Assembly (NCBI RefSeq): GCF_900116255.1
Contig: NZ_FPAI01000001.1
Location: 343,614-407,613 of the forward strand
Source of the DNA: Halolactibacillus miurensis
GTDB lineage: Bacteria; Bacillota; Bacilli; Bacillales; Amphibacillaceae
Direction of reading: 5' to 3'
DNA length: 64,000 nt
Position numbers and translations under genes: made by a program. The notes under the pieces were generated by a model. It was not told the DNA's origin, ran no database searches, and was given only the letters and a program-made list of their open reading frames with translations. This document shows positions 16,716 to 24,052 of the stretch, one piece after another. Every line of letters begins with the position of its first letter. Position 1 is the first letter of the stretch.

Positions 16716-17492
16716 ATGAAGCAGACATTTATTTTATCAGCGGTAGCATTATTCAGCCTCACATCATTTACTCTAGCGGTATCGGCTGAGGATGGGAGTG
16801 CGATCATTACCCCGGATTCACTGTTATATGAAACGACACGTGAAATAGAAGAGGTGGTGTATGATTTAACGGAAGAAACAGAAAATAAGGTTGATCTACA
16901 AACAGAATACGCGGAAAAACGTTTGGAAGAAGCAGAAAAGGAATTGGAACAAGGGGATACAGAACAAGCGGAAGCGCTGCTTGAAGAAGTGACTGAGCAT
17001 GAGCAAGAAACTGAAGCGGTCATTGAAGAAGCAGAAACGACAGGTGAAGATTTGGCCGCACTGAGAGAAAAATTAATTAACAAGATGGCAGAGCGTCGTG
17101 AAAAAATGACAGCGCTCATGTCACGTGAAAACTTACCAGAACAAGCGAAACGTGGCATGGCAAAAGCATTGGAAAATCAAGCGCGCGCTTTAACGAAAGC
17201 TCTTGAAGCGATAGAAAAAGTTGATACGGATGAAGATGAGGAGCTTGATGACTTAATCGATGACATGGATGATCAAGCAGATGATAGCTTAGAAGCGGAA
17301 GCAGAAGCGTTAGAAGAAGCCGCGGAAAAACAAAAAAAGGCTGAGGAAAAAGCGGCCGAACAATTAAAAAAAGCTGAAGAGAAACAACAAGAGGCATTAG
17401 AAAAAGCTGAAGAACAACGCGAAAAGGCGGCAGAAAAAGCCGCAGAAAAACTTAGAAAAGTACAAGAAAAAGCTGAAAAACGAGGAAAATAA
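16716..17492 (+). CDS. Secreted DUF5667-type coiled-coil protein
   Basis: The 258-residue protein begins with a signal peptide (MKQTFILSAVALFSLTSF, cleavage near VSAED). The segment ITPDSLLYETTREIEEVVYD and the following helices match DUF5667, a domain found in secreted Bacillota proteins. From residue about 180 onward the sequence is an almost pure Glu/Lys/Ala helix with EEAAEKQKKAEEKAAEQ-type heptads, predicted to form a long coiled coil. The function is unknown; a cell-surface or wall-associated role is likely from the export signal. The start at 16716 follows AGAAGG and is preferred to an upstream ATG at 16662 that would precede the signal peptide. Confidence 0.75.
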   Translation: MKQTFILSAVALFSLTSFTLAVSAEDGSAIITPDSLLYETTREIEEVVYDLTEETENKVDLQTEYAEKRLEEAEKELEQGDTEQAEALLEEVTEHEQETEAVIEEAETTGEDLAALREKLINKMAERREKMTALMSRENLPEQAKRGMAKALENQARALTKALEAIEKVDTDEDEELDDLIDDMDDQADDSLEAEAEALEEAAEKQKKAEEKAAEQLKKAEEKQQEALEKAEEQREKAAEKAAEKLRKVQEKAEKRGK

Positions 17493-17584
17493 ACCAGTGA
17501 GTAAAAGACCGGATGCATGTTAACTACCTAAATTGGGTAGTCAAAATGTGTGTGTCCGATAAGTTTCTAGCTAGAGGTGAGTCT

Positions 17585-18103
17585 ATGAGAAAGTGGTTAA
17601 TCATCTTGAGTTGTTTGTATCTCGTCGGTTGCCAGAATGAAGCGGCCAAGAGTGAACAAGTTCAACAGACACAAGGTGGAGATACAGAACTAATACAGTC
17701 GATCAATCAGAAGGAAAAAGGTGTCTTTTACTTTAATAGCGATAAAGGTTTGACACTGACAGAAAACCAAGGTTTTCAAGTGATAGATGAAGAAACAACA
17801 ACGGTAACATTTGAAAAAGATCGCTTAAAGGTGATTGTTTCTGTACTAACGAATGAAGACAGTTCAACGAAGATTAAAACGGCATTGAAACAAAGTGCAG
17901 GAGATATTAAGATACTGAATGAGAAAGAAGAATTTCTATCCTTTCAGACATTGCGCAATGAACCGATGCGCTTCGATATTTATCTAACGAAGACAAATGA
18001 AGTGACGTACTTAAAAACATTCATTATAAAGGCAGACTATTTTGATCAACAACAATCGGATATTCATGCATTTAATGATGCGCTTATCTTTGATGGTATT
18101 TGA
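17585..18103 (+). CDS. Hypothetical lipoprotein
   Basis: The 172-residue protein has a lipoprotein signal (MRKWLIILSCLYLVGC, lipobox LVGC with Cys16) and a mature domain of alternating strands rich in Glu, Thr and Lys. I do not recognise its family. The start at 17585 is supported by AGAGGTGAG and by the signal peptide; a longer frame from 17513 would not be exported. It lies 92 bases after the DUF5667 gene and may be co-transcribed, ending at the hairpin at 18118-18152. Confidence 0.7.
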   Translation: MRKWLIILSCLYLVGCQNEAAKSEQVQQTQGGDTELIQSINQKEKGVFYFNSDKGLTLTENQGFQVIDEETTTVTFEKDRLKVIVSVLTNEDSSTKIKTALKQSAGDIKILNEKEEFLSFQTLRNEPMRFDIYLTKTNEVTYLKTFIIKADYFDQQQSDIHAFNDALIFDGI

Positions 18104-18117
18104 CCCGCCCTAGGCAT

Positions 18118-18152
18118 AAAAAACTTCACCTTCTTTTTAGGTGAAGTTTTTT
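18118..18152. terminator. Strong terminator, usable in both directions
   Basis: AAAAAACTTCACCT (18118-18131) and AGGTGAAGTTTTTT (18139-18152) are perfect arms with A and T tracts on both sides. Confidence 0.9.
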
Positions 18153-18178
18153 GTGCTTTCAGTCATGTAGTGTGATTG

Positions 18179-18280
18179 TTATTCTCCGTCTAACAAGGCT
18201 TCTGTGTTGCTGCCACCAGGTGGAACAATCGGGTAAACATTCTTCTCATCTTCAATCGTAAAGGACATAACGTAGGGTCC
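18179..18280 (-). pseudogene. ilvB: 3' remnant of an acetolactate synthase large subunit gene
   Basis: Read on the minus strand, the last 33 codons before a TAA at 18179 give GPYVMSFTIEDEKNVYPIVP followed by PGGSNTEALLDGE. This looks like the C-terminal end of IlvB-type acetolactate synthase, where an E-NVYP-V-PG-S-TE pattern closes the protein. Nothing upstream continues the enzyme; the frame breaks into the TnpB-like gene at about 18280. The piece is therefore a deletion or insertion scar. The assignment rests on a short motif match. Confidence 0.55.
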
Positions 18281-18668
18281 ACATTAATTTGACAAAAGAG
18301 GCTTTTATTTTTTGAAGTGTCGTCAAGCGGGCCTTCGTCGCTTTTATTTTTCTTTTAACGGCGTTGATTTGTTCTTTTTTATTACTCATGTACACTTTCT
18401 TCAATTCTTTTTGCGCTGATAGAAGAGCGCGCCCTTCTTGAACAGCACTGTTCGCATAATAATCATTTAATCCGTAACGTTGCTTTAACTGTTGATGGAT
18501 GGAGACCAAACTTTTCTCTTTCAAGCCCCTAAGCTCACGGCCCCCCGCTTGATAGCGAGGATGTTTAGCTTGATTAAACACCCGGAGGGTGTGATCCATG
18601 GACATAACAAAGTTTGCGTCTATCTCATGCTTATATAAGCGATTTGAAAAAATAGCCTTCATGCCCAT
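18252..18668 (-). pseudogene. tnpB: Truncated IS200/IS605-type TnpB-like gene
   Basis: The 138-codon frame looks like the N-terminal third of a TnpB-like (OrfB) protein: LNDYYANSAVQEGRALLSAQ, then a Lys-rich helix KRKIKATKARLTTLQKIKASF. Full-length proteins of this type are about 400-500 residues with a RuvC domain and zinc finger; both are missing. After KASF the frame runs into KLMWTLRYVLYD, which is out-of-frame ilvB sequence. The gene is cut by a rearrangement and should be inactive. AAAGGGGGG precedes the ATG. No TnpA gene or terminal palindrome was found nearby. Confidence 0.6.
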
Positions 18669-18870
18669 CGTGCCCCCCCTTTCTTTGTTTTGTGACGCTC
18701 AATATCAGTGTCTTAATTATACCATGAGGAATATATGTTTGTTGCTTCAAAAATATTCAAAACAAGCGATTCGTCACCCACCTAGTGCTGACGAACTTGA
18801 GGAAGGTGTCTTCTCGACCTAAAACGATAAAAAAGGTTCACAAAATGTTCATAAAGAAAAATATTAAAAC

Positions 18871-18912
18871 TTGACGAGTGTCAATTTTTAATTGTGATTT
18901 ATTCGTTATAGT
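18871..18912 (+). promoter_or_regulatory. Crp/Fnr-type operator and promoter of the metal-transport operon
   Basis: TTGAC-GAGT-GTCAA (18871-18884) is a perfect 5-4-5 inverted repeat of the Crp/Fnr type (FNR boxes are TTGAT-N4-ATCAA). TATAGT (18907-18912) is a good -10 with no usable -35. The site centre falls at about -41.5 from the predicted start at 18919, the class II activator position. The regulator gene is third in this operon. Confidence 0.65.
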
Positions 18913-18944
18913 AGAGTCAACAACAAAAAAGGGAGGAAACAAAT

Positions 18945-19151
18945 ATGTTAGAAACGATTAAATTAGAACAACTTGGTTGCCCAAGTTGTGTGAAGAAAAT
19001 AGAAGTAGGCGTGAAACAACAAGACGGGGTGAACAGTGTTGACGTATTGTTTAACTCAAGTAAAGTAAAAGTGGACTTCGATGAGGAGACGATTACACGT
19101 AAAGATATTGAAGTTGTCATCGAAAAGCTAGGTTATACAGTAAAAGGTTAA
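18945..19151 (+). CDS. Heavy-metal-associated (HMA) chaperone protein
   Basis: The 68-residue protein is a single HMA domain of ferredoxin-like fold, with the metal-binding motif GCPSC (Cys12, Cys15) on the first loop after strand 1. Such CopZ-like proteins carry a soft metal ion to a P1B-ATPase. The motif is CPSC rather than the usual MxCxxC, so the metal could be copper, zinc or another ion. The ATPase downstream has no HMA domain of its own, so this protein probably replaces it. GGGAGG precedes the ATG. A hairpin at 19159 follows, which could make this product more abundant than the ATPase. Confidence 0.88.
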   Translation: MLETIKLEQLGCPSCVKKIEVGVKQQDGVNSVDVLFNSSKVKVDFDEETITRKDIEVVIEKLGYTVKG

Positions 19152-19158
19152 GCTCATG

Positions 19159-19184
19159 CCCCCTTATTTTTTAAGGGGGTTTTC
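19159..19184 (+). terminator. Terminator or attenuator inside the metal operon
   Basis: CCCCCTTA (19159-19166) pairs with TAAGGGGG (19172-19179), followed by TTTTC. It lies between the HMA gene and the ATPase gene. Confidence 0.75.
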
Positions 19185-19279
19185 TTTAAATGGCATTGGG
19201 ACAAACGCCTTAGGAAGAGGTGTTGATAGGGATATGTGAAAAAGAAAATAAATTAGATGAAAAAAGAGGAGGTAAGTTC

Positions 19280-21127
19280 ATGGCTCAAAAAATGACGAAG
19301 TTTAAATCTGTTGCAATGATTAGCTCGGGGTTACTCATTGGATTAGCGCTTATTTTTAATCTGATTGGTAAGGACTATTTCATTGATCCTATACTCATTG
19401 TGGCGACGGTACTTACGGGCATCCCGGTTGTTTATTTTGCCTTACAGGCGCTTAGAATGAAATATATGAGTATTGATTTACTCGTCTCGATTGCCATCAT
19501 TGGTGCCATCTTTATTGGAGAGTATGTAGAGAGTAGTGTCGTCGGCTTCTTATTTTTATTCGGCAGCTATCTAGAAGCTCGTACTTTAGCACGCACCAGG
19601 CAATCGATTCAATCACTCATGGCATTAGCGCCAGAAGAAGCGACCCTCTTAAAAGATGGGCAAGAGGTTGTTGTCAGTGTGAGTGACGTGGCGCTCAATG
19701 ATATTGTCATTGTTAAAGCGGGGGGGAAGGTCCCGGTTGATGGGGATATTATTTCAGGTGAAGCCCAATTAAATGAAGCCATGATGACAGGAGAAAGTGT
19801 CCCAAGAGAAAAGACAACAAGTGATGCCGTCTTTAGTGGGACGATTGTCGATGAAGGTTATATTAAAGTGCAAGCAAAAAAAGTCGGGGAAGATACCGCC
19901 TTTAGTCAAATTATCGAATTAGTTGAAGAAGCGCAAGACCAGAAGTCGCAAACAGAAAAGTTTCTCGATCGTTTTAGTCACTATTACACACCTGGGGTGG
20001 TAATATTAAGTTCTATTGTCTATCTATTGACGAGAGACTTGCATTTAGCGATTACCTTTTTAGTGATTGCCTGTCCAGGGGCGCTTGTGATTGGTGCTCC
20101 GGTATCCAATGTGAGTGGAATTGGTAATGCGGCTAAAAACGGTGTGTTATTAAAGGGCGGCGACGCTATTGATCGCTTTAAACAAGCGACAACATTTATG
20201 TTTGATAAAACAGGCACACTGACAAAGGGTGAACCAGCCGTCACAAATCAAGTATCCTTTATTGATGAAGACTGGCTTTTCGTGGTGGCAGAACTTGAAC
20301 GTCACTCTGAGCACCATTTAGGACGAGCGATTGTTGATTATGCTAAGAAAACAGAAACATTAACTGATTGTCACTTAGATGTGACGCTCGTGAAAGGTCA
20401 AGGCTTGTTTGGGTTTTATGATGGTGTGCGCTATCTGATTGGTAACCGTCGTTTAATGGATGAGCATGATATTGCGTTAGCGCGGGATGTTCATGAACAA
20501 ATTGAAACCGAAGAAGCCCAAGGGAAAACGGCAGTTATTGTCGCCAAAGAGAAAAAGGTGATTGGTTACCTTGTGATTAATGATGTTATTAGAGCGGAAG
20601 CTAAAGATGCGTTGTTACAGCTTAAAAAGTACGGGGTACGCGACTTAGTCATGTTGACGGGAGATAATGAAAAAACTGCTCAATATGTAGCGAAACAATT
20701 GGGAATCACTTCTGTTCGAGCTGAATTACAACCGAAAGATAAATTGGAAGAAATCAAACAAAGACAACAACGTGGTGAAAAAGTTGTCATGGTCGGTGAT
20801 GGTGTCAATGATGCTCCGGCTTTAGCGCTCGCTGATATCGGTATTGCGATGGGGCTATCTGGAACAGATGTCGCGATTGAAACCGCGGATGTTGTCGTGA
20901 TGAACGATCGATTAGATAAGATGGTTCACGCCTATCGGCTGGCGAAGGCAACAGTGAGAAATAGAACTCAAAATATTGCGCTTGCGTTATTGACGGTGTT
21001 CTTTTTACTTCTCGGTGTGTTAAATGGTACGATACATCTAGCATCGGGTATGTTTGTGCACGAGGCAAGTGTCTTAATTGTTATTATAAATGGTATGCGT
21101 TTAATTCGCTTTCGATTAAGGAAATAA
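19280..21127 (+). CDS. P1B-type heavy-metal-translocating ATPase with atypical motifs
   Basis: The 615-residue ATPase has six to eight membrane helices, the actuator motif TGES (170-173), the phosphorylation motif DKTGT (Asp309) and a C-terminal GDGVNDAPAL. Two features are unusual. The helix-6 metal motif is CPG (265-267, in ACPGALVIGAP) rather than CPC, CPH or SPC. The normally invariant HP pair of the P1B nucleotide domain reads SEHHLG (343-348). There is no N-terminal metal-binding domain. The metal and direction cannot be deduced. The start at 19280 follows AGGAGG; a frame from 19220 has no ribosome site. It sits between the HMA gene and a Crp/Fnr gene, as reported for FLP-linked clusters in lactic acid bacteria. 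Confidence 0.85.
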   Translation: MAQKMTKFKSVAMISSGLLIGLALIFNLIGKDYFIDPILIVATVLTGIPVVYFALQALRMKYMSIDLLVSIAIIGAIFIGEYVESSVVGFLFLFGSYLEARTLARTRQSIQSLMALAPEEATLLKDGQEVVVSVSDVALNDIVIVKAGGKVPVDGDIISGEAQLNEAMMTGESVPREKTTSDAVFSGTIVDEGYIKVQAKKVGEDTAFSQIIELVEEAQDQKSQTEKFLDRFSHYYTPGVVILSSIVYLLTRDLHLAITFLVIACPGALVIGAPVSNVSGIGNAAKNGVLLKGGDAIDRFKQATTFMFDKTGTLTKGEPAVTNQVSFIDEDWLFVVAELERHSEHHLGRAIVDYAKKTETLTDCHLDVTLVKGQGLFGFYDGVRYLIGNRRLMDEHDIALARDVHEQIETEEAQGKTAVIVAKEKKVIGYLVINDVIRAEAKDALLQLKKYGVRDLVMLTGDNEKTAQYVAKQLGITSVRAELQPKDKLEEIKQRQQRGEKVVMVGDGVNDAPALALADIGIAMGLSGTDVAIETADVVVMNDRLDKMVHAYRLAKATVRNRTQNIALALLTVFFLLLGVLNGTIHLASGMFVHEASVLIVIINGMRLIRFRLRK

Positions 21128-21171
21128 TAAAGTAGATTATCAAAGTGAATCGACAAAGAGGAGAGATAAAG

Positions 21172-21837
21172 ATGAGTGAGCGTCATCATATGACGGGATG
21201 TGTCAGGCGGGTCCCGATTTTTAATCATTTACCGGAAGAGCAGCTAAATGAAGTGATGAAGACAGTCCATTCAAAACCTTTTTTAGCAGGTAGCTTTTTA
21301 TTTAAAGCAGGGGATAAATCAACGGGTCTTTATGTTGTGCATACAGGGAAAGTGAAGTTATATCGATCAAATGAAGAGGGGAAAGACCAGCTCGTGCGTC
21401 TATTATTACCGGGGGATTTCACCGGGGAATTAGGGCTGTTTTTAGATCAAGACCATGATGTGTTTGCCCAAGCTGTGGAAGATAGTCAAGTCTGTCATAT
21501 TAAGCAATCAGATATAGAGACGTTATTAACTGCCTATCCAAAGATTGCTTTAACACTGTTAAAACACCTTGCTAAGCGCTTAGATGAGTCAGAACGAGCG
21601 CTACAACAAGCAACGTCAGGTCCAGTGGATGTTCGGCTGAAAACCTTTATTCATCAATTAGTACCGGGAGCGCACTATCCAATTGAATGTGAGTTACCAA
21701 TGAAACAAAAAGATTTGGCAAGTCACTTAGGAACCACACCTGAAAGTATTAGTCGCGCAATTAAACGATTAGAAAAAAGCGGCGAAATAAAAAAACTTGG
21801 ACCCAAATCCTTTAGGATTTTAAAACCATTACAATAA
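21172..21837 (+). CDS. Crp/Fnr-family regulator, FLP-like
   Basis: The 221-residue protein has a cyclic-nucleotide-type beta-roll (about 15-130), a dimer helix and a winged-helix DNA-binding domain. The recognition helix TTPESISRAIKRLE carries the Glu/Ser/Arg pattern that lets FNR read TTGAT-type half-sites. It lacks the N-terminal cysteine cluster that holds an Fe-S centre. It has Cys10 near the N-terminus and Cys108, nearly the spacing of the Cys5/Cys112 pair that forms the redox switch of Lactobacillus FLP. It probably controls the HMA/ATPase operon via the site at 18871. ATG 21172 follows AGAGGAGA; the in-frame GTG at 21145 has no such site. Confidence 0.85.
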   Translation: MSERHHMTGCVRRVPIFNHLPEEQLNEVMKTVHSKPFLAGSFLFKAGDKSTGLYVVHTGKVKLYRSNEEGKDQLVRLLLPGDFTGELGLFLDQDHDVFAQAVEDSQVCHIKQSDIETLLTAYPKIALTLLKHLAKRLDESERALQQATSGPVDVRLKTFIHQLVPGAHYPIECELPMKQKDLASHLGTTPESISRAIKRLEKSGEIKKLGPKSFRILKPLQ

Positions 21838-21839
21838 GT

Positions 21840-21877
21840 AAGAGGACTCGCTGTTTAAGTAAGCGGGTCCTCTTATA
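21840..21877. terminator. Bidirectional terminator
   Basis: AAGAGGACTCGCT (21840-21852) pairs with AGCGGGTCCTCTT (21862-21874) and serves the Crp/Fnr gene and the convergent SHOCT gene. Confidence 0.8.
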
Positions 21878-22177
21878 TTACTGTGATTCTTTTAACGTTT
21901 CAATTAATTCAAGATAGTCTTCTTTTGATATCTCTCCCTTCGCATAACGCTCTTTAACAATCGTGATGGCGTGGTCGTTTGATGGCTGTTGTTTTGTTGG
22001 TTGTTGATGATGTGCATGTGATTGTTTTGATTGTTTTACAATCAAAACAATCACTAAGACAATTAAGCCGATCATAAATAGTAACGGCAGGTAGTTAAGA
22101 AACCAGAACCCAAAGCCCCCATCACCTGAAAAACCAAAGCCGTCGCGGAAATTACCGCCGTAGCGCCAAAAATGCAT
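21878..22177 (-). CDS. SHOCT-domain small membrane protein
   Basis: The 99-residue protein has a Gly/Phe-rich N-terminus, one membrane helix (YLPLLFMIGLIVLVIVLIV), a His/Gln-rich linker and a C-terminal SHOCT motif (VKERYAKGEISKEDYLELIETL, in parts). SHOCT domains are short helical modules often found at the ends of small membrane proteins and thought to aid oligomerisation. The start at 22177 is chosen because AAAGG lies 9 bases upstream; the ATG three codons earlier directly abuts that site. It is probably co-transcribed with the next two small genes upstream of it on the same strand, next to the metal-transport operon. Confidence 0.75.
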   Translation of the reverse strand: MHFWRYGGNFRDGFGFSGDGGFGFWFLNYLPLLFMIGLIVLVIVLIVKQSKQSHAHHQQPTKQQPSNDHAITIVKERYAKGEISKEDYLELIETLKESQ

Positions 22178-22229
22178 GTTGATCATCCTTTCATTCCTAT
22201 TTATAAGTTGTTACTGGTACGGGATAAAA

Positions 22230-22409
22230 TTATAAAGCTTGTTTGATTTCGTTGTATTCCTCTACGGAAATCTCGCCTTTTGCCAGACGTATATCAAGCA
22301 TTTCTCGTGCCGAATTTATAGTCCCCATTGACCTTCTGTTATGAGTGTCTTTCGGTGCCATATATTGATAGAGTAAAAATCCAATGAGGATAATTGCTAA
22401 AAACATCAT
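22230..22409 (-). CDS. 59-residue SHOCT-domain membrane protein
   Basis: This short gene is supported by AAGGAGG 8 bases upstream of the ATG at 22409. The product starts MMFLAIILIGFLLYQYM, a single membrane helix, and ends with a SHOCT-like segment SAREMLDIRLAKGEISVEEY closed by NEIKQAL. The C-terminus is related in pattern to that of the neighbouring SHOCT protein (RLAKGEISVEEY versus RYAKGEISKEDY), suggesting duplication. It lies 52 bases upstream of that gene on the same strand. No function is known. Confidence 0.75.
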   Translation of the reverse strand: MMFLAIILIGFLLYQYMAPKDTHNRRSMGTINSAREMLDIRLAKGEISVEEYNEIKQAL

Positions 22410-22466
22410 CTAAAAAATCCTCCTTTTAAGTGTCTACTAGACGTATATTGATTATCAAAAATTGAT

Positions 22467-22505
22467 AAAAAGACATACGGACATAGATTTTGCCTCCATG
22501 TCTTT
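22467..22505 (-). terminator. Hairpin after the secreted Gly-rich protein gene
   Basis: AAAGACAT (22469-22476) pairs with ATGTCTTT (22498-22505). On the minus strand it is followed by TTATCAATTTTT. It may only attenuate, since the two SHOCT genes follow. Confidence 0.55.
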
Positions 22506-22510
22506 AGTGT

Positions 22511-22834
22511 TTAATAAGTGTGTCCCATCATGCCGCGTCCGAAACGATTGCCTTGGCCATTACCTAAACCATTACCACGGCGTAGACCTTGTCCTGGTGT
22601 CATGTTGCCTTCTTCGTTTTGAGAGCGATAGCCATAACCATAACCTTCGCCGGTGCATTCTTCAGGGTGATTCTCTAACATCTCTTCGCGCCACTGATCG
22701 AAGTCCTCTGTTCCAGCGTAGTTCTCAAATTCGGGATGATCTCTTAACGGATAGATATGTTCAGATGCAAGTACTGCTGTTGTTAAACCTATTAAAAGAA
22801 ATCCAATGAGTGATAACCCAATAATTTTTTTCAT
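22511..22834 (-). CDS. Secreted Gly/Asn/Arg-rich small protein
   Basis: The 107-residue protein has a clear signal peptide (MKKIIGLSLIGFLLIGLTT, then AVLASEH with likely cleavage after LAS). The mature part has an acidic region with DQWREEMLENHPEECTGEG and a low-complexity tail of Gly, Asn, Arg and Met ending GRGMMGHTY. Similar short exported proteins with Met/His/Gly tails occur near metal-resistance genes, but I cannot name a family. GGAGG precedes the ATG. It is the first gene of a likely three-gene minus-strand group with the SHOCT proteins. Confidence 0.7.
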   Translation of the reverse strand: MKKIIGLSLIGFLLIGLTTAVLASEHIYPLRDHPEFENYAGTEDFDQWREEMLENHPEECTGEGYGYGYRSQNEEGNMTPGQGLRRGNGLGNGQGNRFGRGMMGHTY

Positions 22835-22954
22835 ATGTGATTGCCTCCTTTTCTTGATACTTTAACTATACAAAGAAGAAGTGAAGAACTTATGAAGATG
22901 AAAAGAAAAAGATAACCCTTTTCAAAAGTGTCAATGAAATCAGGGGAGAGAGTG

Positions 22955-22987
22955 TGAAAAAACGCTGTCACGACGTTGTGACAGCGT
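22955..22987 (-). terminator. Terminator of manA
   Basis: ACGCTGTCAC (22962-22971) pairs with GTGACAGCGT (22978-22987); on the minus strand it is followed by TTTTTTCAC. Confidence 0.85.
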
Positions 22988-22993
22988 AAGATA

Positions 22994-23953
22994 TTAAGAT
23001 GTATAAGACGTAATGAGTGTCATGTTACCAGCGAGGTCAAATGTTTTCACGCCGTAAGGTAAGATGAAGTGCGCGCCTTTTTTAATAGGATAAACGTCGC
23101 CGTCAACGGTCAGTGTCCCTTCACCATCAATCACACTTAATTGAAGGAAATCTTCTGATTGGGATTTTGTCACCTCTCCTGTTAATGTCCATTTCTCCAC
23201 AGTGAAGTACTGTTCTTTTACGAGGTGGGTGATGGTTAGGTCGTCTTCAGTTGTTTGGGTTTGACTCAGTTCAGGGTCTTTATGTGGCACTGTAGTGACA
23301 TCGATTGATTGATCTAAATGTAGTTCACGTGTGTTACCTTGGTCATCGGTACGGTCGTAATCATAGACACGATAAGTAATGTCAGAACTTTGTTGCGTTT
23401 CTAAAATAACAATCCCTGCACCAATCGCATGAATAGAACCGCTTGGCACGTAAATGAAATCACCTTTTTTAACTGGTACGTAGCGCAGTAATTCATCCCA
23501 CTCCCCGTTTTCGGCTAGTGTTTTAAGTTCTTCGGTTGTTTCAGCATGGTGGCCAAACACGATTTTTGCGTCTTCTTCAGCGTCTAGTACATACCAACAT
23601 TCTGTTTTTCCGTAAGGGACACCTTCTTTTTCGCGCGCATATGTATCATCCGGGTGTACTTGGACAGATAAGTCTTCCGTCGCATCAAGTATTTTAACTA
23701 ACAAGGGATAGGCTTCTGTATCTGTTTCGCTGCGATTAAAATAATCGCGGTTATTTTCCCATGCTTCTGTTAGTGTCTTACCTTTCAGTGGCCCATTTTC
23801 AATTGTACTTGGTCCGTTTTCATGTGCAGAAATTACCCAAGCCTCGCCGGTCTTGTCTGATGGGATGTCATAATGAAACTCGGTTTTTAATTTATCTCCA
23901 CCCCAAATACGTTCTTGCAAGGTAGGTGATAAAAATAATGGTTGTGTTGTCAT
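22994..23953 (-). CDS. manA: Mannose-6-phosphate isomerase, class I
   Basis: The 319-residue cupin enzyme interconverts mannose-6-phosphate and fructose-6-phosphate. The type I motif LQERIWGGDKL is near the N-terminus, zinc ligands are in SVQVHPDD and GKTECWYVL, and a later ligand His is in PSGSIHAIGAG. Length is normal for the short Bacillota form. It lies about 100 bases downstream of the ROK kinase gene on the same strand, matching the gmuE-gmuF pair of Bacillus subtilis. Together they bring mannose released from mannan into glycolysis. The ATG is preceded by AAGGAGCG. Confidence 0.95.
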   Translation of the reverse strand: MTTQPLFLSPTLQERIWGGDKLKTEFHYDIPSDKTGEAWVISAHENGPSTIENGPLKGKTLTEAWENNRDYFNRSETDTEAYPLLVKILDATEDLSVQVHPDDTYAREKEGVPYGKTECWYVLDAEEDAKIVFGHHAETTEELKTLAENGEWDELLRYVPVKKGDFIYVPSGSIHAIGAGIVILETQQSSDITYRVYDYDRTDDQGNTRELHLDQSIDVTTVPHKDPELSQTQTTEDDLTITHLVKEQYFTVEKWTLTGEVTKSQSEDFLQLSVIDGEGTLTVDGDVYPIKKGAHFILPYGVKTFDLAGNMTLITSYTS

Positions 23954-24052
23954 AATTACGCTCCTTAAAGTTTCTTTTATTATTAAATAAATACATTACT
24001 TATTAGTATAGCTTGTCTATTCTCATATTGAAAGGAAAGACAAAAGTTTTCG

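Noticed and set aside
16571..16789. Forward open frame of 72 codons before the DUF5667 gene
   Set aside because: It overlaps the signal peptide coding region of the convincing gene at 16716, has no ribosome site and no recognisable sequence.
17116..17518. Minus-strand frames opposite the DUF5667 gene
   Set aside because: They are Phe/Ser/Leu-rich mirror translations of the Glu/Lys coiled coil.
18598..18822. Forward open frame across the tnpB remnant start
   Set aside because: It lacks a ribosome site, runs antisense to the remnant and shows no recognisable sequence.
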